Made by a program: the position numbers and the translations under genes | The notes under the pieces: generated by a model | Database searches by the model: none | Seen by the model: the letters and a program-made list of their open reading frames with translations, nothing else | What the model was told of the DNA's origin: nothing | Assembly: GCA_947650365.1 (NCBI GenBank) | Contig: OX393550.1 | Coordinates: 48,220,440-48,284,439, forward strand | DNA length: 64,000 bases | Source of the DNA: Chamaelirium japonicum | Taxonomy: Eukaryota; Streptophyta; Magnoliopsida; Liliales; Melanthiaceae | Direction of reading: 5' to 3' | Shown: positions 13,143-26,700 of the stretch, one piece after another | Layout: each line of letters starts with the position of its first letter | How positions within the stretch are numbered: position 1 is the stretch's first letter

Positions 13143-16100
13143 GTGATATTATAAACTGGTATTGGTACTTCAGTATAAATGAGACTAATGCTTAATTTTA
13201 CATCGTCTAGGTTTGAATGGCTCAAGAAAGCTAACCTCCAACCTGGGATACACCGATACTTCAAAACAGGCACCGTACCCGTATCGGATACTTCCCGATA
13301 CTCCGATACGGCCCGATACGACGGGATACGTACCCGATACGGCTGGGAAGTATCGGGAATTAAAAAAAAAAAAACTCCGATACGCCGGGGATACGGGCCC
13401 GATACGTCGGGGATACGGGCCCGATACGCCGGGATACGGGACCGATACGTCGGGATACGTTTCGGGTTTAATTCACGTGATTTGATCACAGCCGTCCATT
13501 GCGCCAATCAATAATTATAAAATTTTAGCCTATCAGCCGTCCATTGCAACAGCTGGATGCAATGGACGGCTGTGATCAATGGAGTCGGGTCCATTAAAAC
13601 AGCTGGAGGCTGGATGACTGTGATCACAGCCGGCGTATGGTGCGTGCGATGCACCGGTCGACTGTGATCACAGCCGATGTAAAAGGCTGTTGGTGTGTGC
13701 GATGCACCGGTCGACTGTGCAACTGACGGCTGTGATGTTTTTTTTTTTTAACTTATCTGATCTCTGAGGTTATAAACCTCAGAGAGCGTGAGCTGCCGTC
13801 CGTGAGCTGCCGTCCGCGAGGTGAGAGCGGGGCGACGACGGGGATCGTCCGCGAGGCGTGAGAGAGGGGGATCGCCCGCGAGGCGTGAGAGAGGGGGAGC
13901 GACCACACCGCCGGCGACTGTGCGACGAAGATGACGGCGACCACACCGCCGGCGGTGAGAGAGGAAGTCTCAGGTTTTTTTTTCTTCTCTTCTCCCCCTT
14001 TTCTTCTTCTCTTCTGTTGGACAGACTGATGAGGTATTTCTGTTTTTTTTTTTCAAACCACATATGATTAAAGGCTATTGAAGGTTTTTTTTTTTAAATC
14101 CAAAGCCTCTACTGAGTTTCGCTCGGATTGTTAGGGTTTCGGCCACCGAAACCTTGCCGGTTTTGACCGAAACCCTAACAATCCGGCCGAAACCCATACC
14201 TTGTTGGCCTTCTGTTGGACGGACTGAAGAAACCATTGGTTTTTTTTTTTTTTTTTCAAATCCCATGATTGAAGGCATGCTCGAAGGGGTTTTTTCTTTA
14301 ATCCAAAGCCTCGCCTGAGTTTTGCTCGGATTATTAGGGTTTCAGCCGTCGAAACCTTGCTGGTTTCGGCTGAAACCCTAACGATCCGGCCAAAACCCAT
14401 ATCTGAAGGCTAGTGTCGCTGAATCCCTAACAAATCGGGACATAATTAGGCCAAAATCGATTTTATCTAGCTGATCCGGATCTGTGGGTTCTGTTTGATT
14501 GCTTTGGTATTGATTGGAATATGGGTTCTGTTTGATTGCTCTGGTACTGATTAGAATGTGGGTTCTATTTGAATTGGACTTTTAAATCATATTGTTCCTC
14601 TTATTGGTAATGCATGATTTGTTTATAAATTGTACATAATATAGGTAAATATAGACGCATGACTTCTGCCTCTGGAATCATGTAATGAATGATGATTGAT
14701 GAACATGGTAACATTTAATTTTCAATCTATTCATTATTCAATGTGTTCATAATCTAGCTCAAAAAATATTATATTTAATTAATTATATATAATATAATAT
14801 AATTATAAACGTATCCCTGCCGTACTGCGTATCCTAGTTTTTCAAAATTCCACGTATCGCCGTATCTGTATCCCCGTATCCGTATCGGTGCTTCCTAGCC
14901 TCCAACAGAGGATGGAATCATGGAACCTGACCTCCAACAGAGGATGGAATCATGGAACCTGATGGTGCCAAAACTGTCACCGGCTCGTCGTCCACGTGGC
15001 AGCAGCATGGGAGAACACGACGAGACGACAACAGTCCTTGGGGAGATCGCCCTTCTCTTTGGATGCGCCTTGGGAGACCTCGGGTAGCCAAAGAAAAAGC
15101 CCCCCCCCCCCTCAGCTCGAGATTCAAGGTCAACCCTGATTTTTGGTTAAGCAGCATCGTGACCAGAATATGTCTTGGAATTCAAAGAACACTCACAAAG
15201 AAGTCGGCCTCCACCTTCACAACCACCTCGCACGCAAGGTGCCCCCTTTGAAGGACCAAGAAGTACTTGAGAAGATTCAACCTGCTCAGATATGAGCTCG
15301 CGCACGGATAGCTCGCACTCGGCCAACCCGCACGCGAAGGACACCGCCTTCCGCCTGTAGGAAACTTGGAAAGAGTATCCACGTTACCGCTCGTAGTTGG
15401 CCGAACCCCGCCTCTAGCTCGCCTGAGAGTTCGTTCGCGACGCCCGAGAGATCGTCCGCGACCTGAAGGAGATTAGTCTTTATGTGGCTGAACAGGGTGT
15501 CCGCATCGCACACGATCGGCTTGCATGCGACTGGATTTTCTTGCGGTCAACTCGGCAGTTGATCTCCACCCGCGAATGACTCATCTTTTGCCCCACTGTT
15601 TGATGTAAGATCCACCGTAAGCTCACCTAGGAGCTCGCCTAGTCGCACACGATCAGCTCGCCCGTGAAGAAGCTGTTTTTTAGAAGAGCAACGTGATGGA
15701 GATGGAAAGATTCTGAAAGAGCCAAACAGTAACGCCCGCCTAATAGCTCACTCGCAGAGAGATTGCCGAAACTGCACGCGATCAGCTCGCCCACGGAGGA
15801 GGTCGTCACCTACTTGGGAGTCCAAGAACACTTCCGAAGATTCAGCACCCACAGCTCGCTCAAGAGCTCGTTTAGTCAACACACGATCATCTCGCCCGCG
15901 GTTAACCCTGTTCCTGGCTTACCCGCGATCTCGATCAGTCCGCACGCGATCAGCTCGCACGCGGAGAGATCGCCTGTTGCCAACAGAAAGTTTAGAGGGA
16001 TATCCACGAACTCCATCAGCTTGCCTGGGAGCTCGCCTATTACGCGCGAGATTGGCTCAACCACGGATGGTCCTCGTTCTCAGCTCACCCACAAGAGCTT

Positions 16101-17742
16101 GCCGTGCCACACTTGGTCCGCTCGCCCGCAAAAGAATCCCGTCTTTTGCTCCACTGTTTGAGGAGCTCGCCCAATCACGTGACATCAAAAGAGTTCGCCT
16201 ACCTACTCGTGGGTGTCGCCTACAGTAAGGCGGTAACGGGTCGACAGATGTCACCACCCACGTGGAACTACGTGGATGATTGTGAGCCACGTTCGCCGGT
16301 CAAGATCGGTTTAGAGCGTCCCCGACTGGAGCCTTCTGGAGTACCCACTTGGCATGGACAAGACCGGTGCATTCCCCCTCGAGGCCCCTAGTCACTGCTT
16401 GGCAGGCTAGACAACAAAGCTCATCAAAAGATCCATGTGGGCTGACACCGAAAGGCATAGAGGGGGTACAAGAATGAGCGATGACGTGTCAGTCTCTGGT
16501 GGTCTGCAAAAGGCTATAAAGGTACAATCACTGGCTCCAACTGACAGGTTTGAAACTCAAAAACCGAGACATTTTCCGATTACTAAAGCTCTTCCTTTTT
16601 CGAATTCTCACTGACTTAGCGTCGGAGGGTCTGCGCTCCTCACAGAACCAGTCGTTCACGTGATTCCTTTGTGATGCAGGTCGAGCATCCGAGCCAGCGA
16701 AATTTTCCCCCAACAGAACCTTTGAAGACTTGTCCAATGTGAAGTGCTATGAGTTTATTTATCATATGGTGTATATGTGAAGTGGTTCTTCTTCCATAAT
16801 GGATTTGAAAAAGAACAACACTAAAATGCAACTATATAGCAATATAAAAAGGACAAGAGAAGCATGCAGTGATGCACACACAAGCAATTTATCCTAGGAT
16901 GACTTTTTCTAATTCCTAAACTATGTATTCTTACCACTAATAAAATGTAATATGTTGATACATATGATTTAATATGTATTTAGCATCATGAAAATATAAT
17001 CGAGATAAACATGATACAAAGGAAGGACATTGTATTACAAAGAAAAAAAACAAAGGGGACAGTGGTGAAGAAGAATCTGGAACCTTAAGAAGAAAATAAA
17101 GGGATGAAGGAATCAACAGTGCACCAGCTGTGACTAAGGAATTCAGCTCGCTGAAAAGCAACACCTGCAAATAATTGAGACACATATGAAACAACAATGA
17201 ATTGGTAGACAGTAGAAAACAACATGCTAGTAATCTATGCACCAGCTGAAGCAAAAAAAGAATCAGATCTACTGGTCTGAAAGATCCATGAATACGACCA
17301 GGCAAGGTATAATCTGAGTTTATACTACAAGGCATCAATCGTTTCAAAAATGATGAAATGTCTAATCATGAGTTGACATAGTTGCAGAATATAAACTTTA
17401 AATATCATAGATACTAGATTACATTATTCATGTTTATACTTATAAAAGTTCAATTTGAAATCACCACCATAAGATGTATCTAAGCAACCTATATATAGTA
17501 TTACGTTGGGAAATAATTGATTATTTCTCTGACCTGAAAGAGAGTGATAGTGGCCACATCAATTTAAGTTGAGGTAATCTTATGACTCACAAGTCTCATT
17601 AGTCATTAAGGCAATCACTCCACCGCTTACCATAACATTTTGGCTAGGATTATGAATAATACTGAATTTTTTTGTTAGCATAATATGCAATGAAAAATAA
17701 AAACAGAATATTATGCATGCAAGGATTAGTTACATGGTGTAC

Positions 17743-17787
<45 letters not shown>

Positions 17788-20700
17788 TATATATATATAT
17801 AGATATATAGATATATATATATATATATATATCAATTCCTAGAAGTAGGCGCCACAAGCATATATCTAGAATGATTCTAGATATATGCCAGTCGTAGTCA
17901 GCGCACCTATATGACAAGACTTGACATCCAACTAATGTATATGGACAAGATCCACATAGCAGCACCCCCATTATTATCAAGATAAGAGAAGAAACATAGG
18001 TATATGTTTCTCCTACCCATTTGCCCACAAGAAAAATCTGGAGATAACAGAAGAAAATCCATATGCATGGCGAAGATACTAGAGAGAGGTGGCATACAAA
18101 GGGGCTGGCCACCCTAGAGTTCATTATACCTAGGGGCAGCCAACCTTCACTTGTCTAATAGTGGGATGGCAATTAACAGCACGAAAACGCATGTGCCGGT
18201 ATTTTCCTTTACTTGTGGTGGATTAAGTCTCATGAACCCTATGGCTGCCCACCATCTTGCTTTTCCAAAATACCTCGTAATATTTTCCACAATATCTACC
18301 CACTTTAGGAAAGTTCAAGGCAAATTTCAAAAACCGTCCTTGAACAATACACCACATTTCATCTTGGTCACTCAACTTTTTGTTGAACAATTGGAACCCT
18401 AAACTATGTTCTGTATGCATTTAGCCCCCTCAATCAACTTTTTATCCCAGAAATGCCCTTGTCAATTTCCAATAAGACTCAAATGATTTTTGAAATATTT
18501 ACTTTATTCTTACTAGGACAAGGGTATTTTCAAAATAAAAAGTTGAAGGAGGGGGACTAAATGTAGGCAGAGCATAGTTCATAGTTCGAATTGTTCAAAA
18601 AATAAGTTGAGGGACCAATATAAAATGAGGTACATAGTTAATGGGAGGTTTTTGTAATTTGCCCTTAAATGATTAAACAATTAGATCTAATATTAACCTT
18701 AACTTATGTTATGACCTGGGAATATCATATTTGACAGTAGTTGGAGAAAAACCTTTATGTAAAAGGTTTGGCTAATAGTGCTTCTGGGCGGTAAAAGTTG
18801 CATCTAGCCAAGTTGGATACATGGCCAAATGACATGCTAACACGTGGCAGTGAAGAAGATCCTTAACAGACTCACTCTAATGATGAAGAGAGGGAAGTGC
18901 ACTATCGACCTACTTCGAGTCAGAGAATCTACAACCCGATCTAATGTGTAGCTTGGTTGACTTGGAGAAGCCGCCAAGGCACGCAAAGTCTCAACATAGT
19001 TACCTGGATCCAACTAGCATTGAAGATCGACACACTGACTTTAAAACAACTGACTTCTTAACAAAGTCCGAGTTGGCATCCTAAAGGGGCAAGATCACCC
19101 TATTCTAACTCAGTACATTTGGGTTGCACCTCCCAACGAGCGCCCGACTAAAATGGGACATCTCTCCTAATCGCAGAGTAATCCAGATGACGAATGAGAT
19201 TCGAGTGCAACAGACAACTCATGAAGGTTACATCAACAAACAATGATAAATCCCGAACATTAGTCATGGGAGATCCCAGAGATCTAACCATCCTCACCAA
19301 GAGAAGGAAAAACGGAATACTCTCCCGATAAGGACGGGAACATGATCATCATCCTAGCGTAACAACCAGTTGTGATAGAGTCAATCACGACATGACAGCT
19401 TGCCTGTTACGAACATAAAGGACTCCATCTCTCTCATTTGTCAATAAACTTCACCATGGCCACCAGGTAAAAGATATTATATCCTAACTCTTTCATGCTT
19501 CTTTTTCCTTCTCGAGAAACCATTACTGATTATCACGCTCAAGGGCCCTGTCCAAAGACTACATCACTTAAGAGTGTTAATATTTGGTTGCAGGTAGAAG
19601 TGCCAGGAGAAGGATCTTCATCAGCCTTGGTTATCTCAGCTAAGGTCACATGGGAGAGGCAAGGGAAACTGAATATTTGCTCCACACTTTCTGGTGCCGT
19701 CTGTAGGAAGGCTTTAGAAGCAGTTCTCAACTTCCACCAACCATCTTCTTTTTTTCTTCTTAGCATTTGCATTGTCATGGTAACCACAACAAAAAGCCAA
19801 TGAGGAGATACTTCTTGTCACTCCTAAGTGATGGAGCAAATTGCTCCGTACTGTCAAACTCTCATAATCCACCCTTGCCTCAACACCTTCTACACATGAG
19901 GCTCTACTGATGGAGATATTGACTCAACAACTTGGGTGCTCCAATGAAGAACTACATGCCAAACTTGTGGCCAAACTAGAAGCGCATCAGCGAGACCCCA
20001 CTCGCAGGCATTCCCCGACTCTGCAATTGCAGCCCTGACCGTGTTGCTCGGTCGCAAACAGACCGCCTCTTGAGAGTTGGACCAAGGTGCAAACCCGATC
20101 GGAATAAAAGTGCGAGAAAGAGGCGGTTTCCTAGGGGTCCAACTTGGGTCAGGTAAAACAAGAACCTACCCAACTGCACCTAAATGGGTCAGGTTGGTTC
20201 GGATATTTTGACCAAATGGGTTGGTTCGGTTCTACGTTTTGTGAATCCGACTAAATACGGGTTGGTTCATGGTTGGGGCTCAACCAAACCCGACTCAATC
20301 CGAGAACCGAACTCAAGTCCACATATACATGTCACGGGTTTGGACATGGGGCTACATCACACTAACACACGAGCAAACGTTTGTTGTTTGCTAATGTTGA
20401 ACCAACAACCAAGAGAACCCCACATGTGGCTATAGCGTAAAGCCTAAAGTGGGCTTCTCTGGCTTGCTAGTAAATAACCACTAGCCATTTTTTTTAGACC
20501 AACTGCCGACCTGACCTTAGTGTGGGTCGGGTTCAACCATCCCGAGTACTCATTTGTTGAGAGATCGCAGTCATAGTCATCCGTTTCACCCAGCCCCATA
20601 TTATTTATTTGCTTCTTGCTTATGAAATAAAGACATTATCTAATGATCTCATAAATTGCATGAATAGAAATGCAAAAAAAGTTGTATGGTAGTGTTAGCA

Positions 20701-23700
20701 AGTATTAAGTTTCTTTTAGATTTTGATCTTCAAATGATAAAATTTTAAACAATAAGTATACCCGAACCTGCACAACCTGACTTGTTATACCAACTTGGGC
20801 TAACACGAGCCCAACCCAAGCATAGAAATTTTTTCTTGGGTTGGACTTGGGCTTGAGCCGGGCATCTAAGGTTGGAGGTTGGGTTGGGTTGGATTAGGAT
20901 TGGGGTTTTAAGTATTTGGGTTGGACTTGGGTTGACCCCCAACCCAACCCACCCGAGTTGCAGCCCTAATTTTAGTCCTTGTAAAAACCATAAAAATGTA
21001 ATTTAATATATATTATATGAAAACAAACTTGGAATTTCTACATGGATTGCATCACACAATTCTATACAATTCTAATGAACTAAATGGAAAAAAAATTTAC
21101 TTTCAATAAATAATTAAATATAGTAAGAAATTTCTTTGGAATATAATTATTAAATTTAGGTTCCCACATTCTCATTTTGTAGGTATATGGATCACTCCAT
21201 GAATCTACTAGTAACCTAAGAGCTTTATAAAAAAATTGGATTTATCAGTTTTAAGTGTATTAGATAATTCAGAAAATAAACATACTTCAGGATCTGGTCA
21301 CCCACTCCTTTAATATATTCTTACAGTTGAGATTGGCATAAATAAAAATATTTTCACCTTTAAATAGATACATGGGAAGGTAGAACTCAAAGGGATGTTG
21401 AAGTTGAGCAACCATTTTAATCGCTCTATATGTATTGGTACTATAAGTCCAAGTCACAAATGATACAACTTGGTCAAGCTTAGGATCCAACTAGTGATCA
21501 ACCCAACTAAGATGGTATGAGGTGGTCATGGATTCCTAGGATTGAAAGTGATTGATATGGCTTGTAGCCTTGTAGGAACAATCCAAACATCTAACTACCT
21601 GCTGAAACCAGACAAATGCTTTGACAACTACATTTTCAATGCAGGGGCAATCAAAAGGGTCAACTAGGACCAACAGATCATCATGATTATTCATCAGAAG
21701 CCTTAAAAAAAATAGCTCTTAGATTAATTTAGAATTAGACATGAATACCTAACGACCAGTTGGCAGGTAGGGATACCTACCTTGTTCGTTAGCAGTTTAA
21801 GCTCATGTAACCAAGGAGCAACCATCCGATGTTAGACATTCCAAAAAAGTCAAATTTCAACCTAAGATCAATTTAGCTAAAAAACAAAGATACTTAGGCA
21901 TCATTGCTACGTAGTTTCTAGAAATGCAAAGGTGACACTCAACTTACCGGAATTACTAGCTTTTGACCCCCACGGTGTAACTCAAATCTCCAATAGATTC
22001 CCTAAATAACATCCATAACAAAAAAATTAACAGAATAAGTACATTTGGCATCTCCATATTCATTTATTTAAATAAAAGTAGTGATGTGACGCTAAGCTAT
22101 AAATGGATTTGTAAGTACTCAAATCAGGTAGAGGAGCATGGTTAATAAAGCTGGAGAAAATGTTCAGAACATATTTTTTAACATAAAATAACAAAGACCT
22201 AAACAAGATCCAATGAGCTTAGGTAAGATGTAACTTTATGGGATATAATTCTATAAGGCAAAGATGTAGCACAAGCGAAATCACGCATATATTCTAGATG
22301 ATAGAGGTATGACCATGTTACATGGCCATGCACTTATAGAACAAAAACAAGGCTGCCAGCCTGCCACTCATGTACTTCAGGAAAATTTTGAAAGGACACT
22401 TGCGCAGGAACTCGATGTTAATCAAGAGACTGAAACCACATTTCCACTAATTCAAGAAAGCATGGTTATAATTTAATTGGGGAGTTGGGCAGTTAGGTAT
22501 GCATTCTTAAATTCCATATACAAACTAGATGGATACATTTTTGCATGAACATGGTGCTATTGAATACAAGATTAATCAAATAAGAAAATGAGTGTGTATA
22601 TGGTCATGCAAGTTAAAATAATCATGTTTATTCTGATGCAGATACTTCATGAAGATTTTACTGACAACAAAAGGATAGAAAGCAAGTTGCCAATAAATAA
22701 AGAATTGAGAAGGGTTTGAGTTTAATATTAGGAAACATGAAAGGGATCTCAGTTTTAATTCAGCTAGTGGTGAAGATGGGCGTAAGATGGGGATGGACAG
22801 ACTATGATTTTATAGTATGAAGAATGAACCTTCTATATGGAGTAAAATTGGAAAGAAATTAATGTTCCTAATCCATTAATTTAGGAACACCGATGTCAAC
22901 TGTCTATGATATGTCTTAAGAGAGTTCATGATTTAAGTAGTCCATGCCGAGGATTAAAATCTCAGTTCAGGAAGCATTGCAGTGCAGACCCCAAACAACA
23001 TCATCAGTTTTAAGCAATAGCTGTATAAAATTAAGATGCCTATAAATTCATTAGGAAACCTAAATAACTGTAAAACTTATTATGCTAAATGTTGAAATGC
23101 AGAATAAAAAGGAAACAAGTCATTGAAATGCTAGAGTTTAAGCAAAACCCCGCAATGTAAGTCTTTGAGCTTGTAATTGAAGAACAACAATTAGTAAATG
23201 ATATGAGCCGACCACAAATGGATGGATAAGGCTTGATGGTTATGGAACTAACAGATGATACGCGAGTTTCAAGTCTTCAGAATGAGTTTACCACTTTATA
23301 CTATGTTATACATGCAGGTCATAGTTCCGACTTCTGACTGATAGGCAACTGTAATTCTTGTGCAGGTTGCCACTATGTACTGTCTGAGATATTTCCTGTT
23401 CCCATTATGACTTCTGACTACACGAATAGTCGAATACCCATTGAACATGTGGAAGTTGTCCCATAGGTTATTATACTCGCTTTTGAAACAGCAAGTGATC
23501 ACAGTCATGGGCAATGTACATGTTACCTTTTGTGCTCTTTGCAGTTACCGCTGTAGTTCTAGTAGAGGCAATTAAATGTTGTGCATGTGCCAAAGTTCAG
23601 GATATAGTTGCGAGATATGAAATAAAAAAGAAACTGATTAATAGAGAAAATCAATATTCAATTACAATGACCCCTTTTAATCAGTTGAGCAACTATCACA

Positions 23701-26700
23701 GTGGACTCGTGAAGAGTGACACTTGGGATCAATTCTCTCGCTACATTACATAGTTAAATCTTCTCGAGTTATGATGCATCTCACACAAGAAAAAAGGCGA
23801 AGAAAAGAGCACGTACAGATCGACTGAAAGACAACAGCAAGGCCGGTTGTCTTGTAGGCCCTACTAGAGGACTGTACGGAGGCTGGCCCTCAAAACTCCA
23901 CCCATCAACCATTAAGGTGCACCCAATATACTTTCCACGGTTCTTTGTATCCGGCAAGAAAAGCATCTGTTCTCTAACTCTTGTAGGCAATTTTGCCTAT
24001 TTTCATGGTAGGAGGATTGTTTAAGGGCAGGACTAATTTTCCTGATATCTTCAACCATATATTTGATGCTTTAAGACCAAGGGCATGGAAAGAAATATCG
24101 ATTTGGTATGCCCATTTGGCTATATTGGACATTCTTATACATTTTCTCTATTGTGGTTTGGGCAAGGTCTTTACCCTTTGCCCTCTACTTACCACATTCT
24201 TGGGATACAAAAGCGCTAAATAGGCCCAAAATCCCTTGGCCTCTTTGGTGGTGGAGGTGGTCATTTAGAGGATCCATTGGACGCAAGTGTTTCGTCATCA
24301 TCGACGTGTCGAGGCCCCCTTCCTCCTCCAGGTATTACCCAGCTAATATGGTTGCTTTTGGCTTCCTCTGAGTGGTCCACTCCATGTAGTTAATGGTCTC
24401 CTTCGGATTTCATCAATAACATTAGATCATAATTTTTGAATTAAACATGGAAGTATGGGTCAAGTGTTGCTTCTGTCAACCAATACCACCACTCTTGGAA
24501 AACTCACATAACTCTCCACTACATGATTTTAATCACTGGAAGTCTTATAGTACCCACACATCCATCCGAGATCCTTAAACTTCGGGATTAAGCCAAGAAG
24601 AACCCACAGAAGACATGGAGATGGAGTTGTGTGTGAAACTATATCTATTAACTAATGATTGACACAAACGACATAAGAGATACTAAAAGAAGGTAAGAAG
24701 TAAGAACTATGAAATACAAAAATAGTTGTGGCTCATGTGAAGGCGAATATCGATGGTGGACCGATGGTCTCTTCGTTTCACACGTCGAAGTCTTTGAACC
24801 TAGGAAGCACAGACACTTCCCCAGGCCCCCCCATACCTGTGTCGGACATGTGTCGGATACTGACACTCGCCGGACACGCATGTGCCGTGTCCCACATGCT
24901 TCCGGGAGCCAGACAAGGCCGGACACTCGCTAGACACGGCGGGTTGATAGGCTGTTCAATATAGGATCGGGGTCATGTGATTCACTTGTCAGGCTAGTTG
25001 TAATGGACGGTTATTATTCAATTTTGGCTTTAACCTATCTGATCCTTTGAGGTTTCAGATAGGTTGAAGCCAAAACTGAAACATTCGTTCTTTTCCATAC
25101 CATTTAGGGCTATGTGCGATTCACCGATCGGGCTGTGTCTAACTAACGGTTGTGATTCAATATGCATTAAATTTTTATTTTAGTTATTTTCTATGAGATT
25201 TTTTTGGTTATTAAATATATATTAATTATAAACACATATAAAATAGTAATTTTTTTGCGGTGGCCCTGCCGTACCCGTGTCCTCCTTTTTTACGATTTGT
25301 CGTTTCGGCGTACCCATGTCGTGTCGTACACTCGTACCCGTGTCCCCATACCAGTATCAGTGCTTCTTAGCTTTGAACTCCTTGTCGTTTCCTCCTTGTA
25401 TGTCGTCTCCTCTTTGGACTCTTGAGAGTTTGTGGGAGAAAGGATGGGGGATAATTAAAAAAATACCCCCTTTGGACTTAATTTTTGAGTTTTACCCCCT
25501 GACACTGTGAATTCTAATCATAGTTACCAAGTCGGAAGTTAGGAAAAAATCAGCTAGGAGAGAAGTCAAAAAAATAAGGAAAAAGCTAGGAAGGTCGGGA
25601 AAGAGTCGAGAAACAAATGGTAGAAGTTTTGAACATATTTATATATAGATGTTACATTAGGTTTTTTGAGTAATACATGACAGGATTAAAACACAATTAA
25701 TCAGGATTAAAAACGTGAAAATCATGAGTTTTTTAAAAAAATGGGAAAGAGTCGTGTAGCGAATATTTACTGAATAAGTCGTGTTTTAATCGAGACTTAT
25801 TAAAAAAAAAAAGAGGAGTTTTTGGTAACAGATATCCTAATGGCCATGGAAAAATGGTTCCTGGGCTTTTGGGGTGTGGGGTGGTGTAGGGGCTTGAAAA
25901 TTAAGGGTAGAGATGGTATTTTTTTAATTACCCCAATTAAGTGGGTGGCAAGGTCAAAAAAACCCTTTAAGCTTTTCTATAAATCCTTTCCAACCACATT
26001 TTATATGAAAGGAAACTCAAGACCTTTTAATAAAATTTCACAAAAAAACATATAGGTCGAATGATAATTAAACTAAATGATAAGTTTCTCAAAACTTGTG
26101 CCCCGAATTTGATCTATCATCTATTATACAAAAAATAAAGCTGAAGAGCATAAGTAGATTCTATCAAGCCTTACAAGCAATGGAGGAGCTTGACCAATAA
26201 CTGAGAGCTGGCCAAGGGCACGATAAGAAAGATATTTGCTGAAATGAAACTTGGATATCTTCGAACGACTCAAAGAAATCCTACATAACCTTGGTAGACA
26301 TGAAGATGAAAAGAAACAGCTAATTATAAAGAGATGTGCTAAAAAATTTGCATCTAAGTAATTTAAAATATTTGAGATGTGCCATAGTCATGAAATCCTT
26401 CTAACCCCACACAAATCACACAATTTAAGTTCAATTCCCCTTGAGATTGGATAATTTCCAAAATAGAAGATCAGAGAAGGGATGACGTATGAAATGTGTT
26501 GCATGGGTTTCATATTGTTTCAAGCATTAATCTGCACGGGTTCTATTCAAGAAAATAAGAAAATGGCACATATTGCCAAGAAATATAAACTTAATTTCAA
26601 ATTGTTTAGGTAAGATAGAGGAACTTAAACAGCAGTTGGTCTATCCTAAGTATAATTTAGTGCCTCAAGGTATTGATCAGTGTTGTCAAGGCGACAAGGC

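Noticed and set aside
17650..18124. Frames rich in Tyr-Ile repeats
   Set aside because: Translation of the TA microsatellite.
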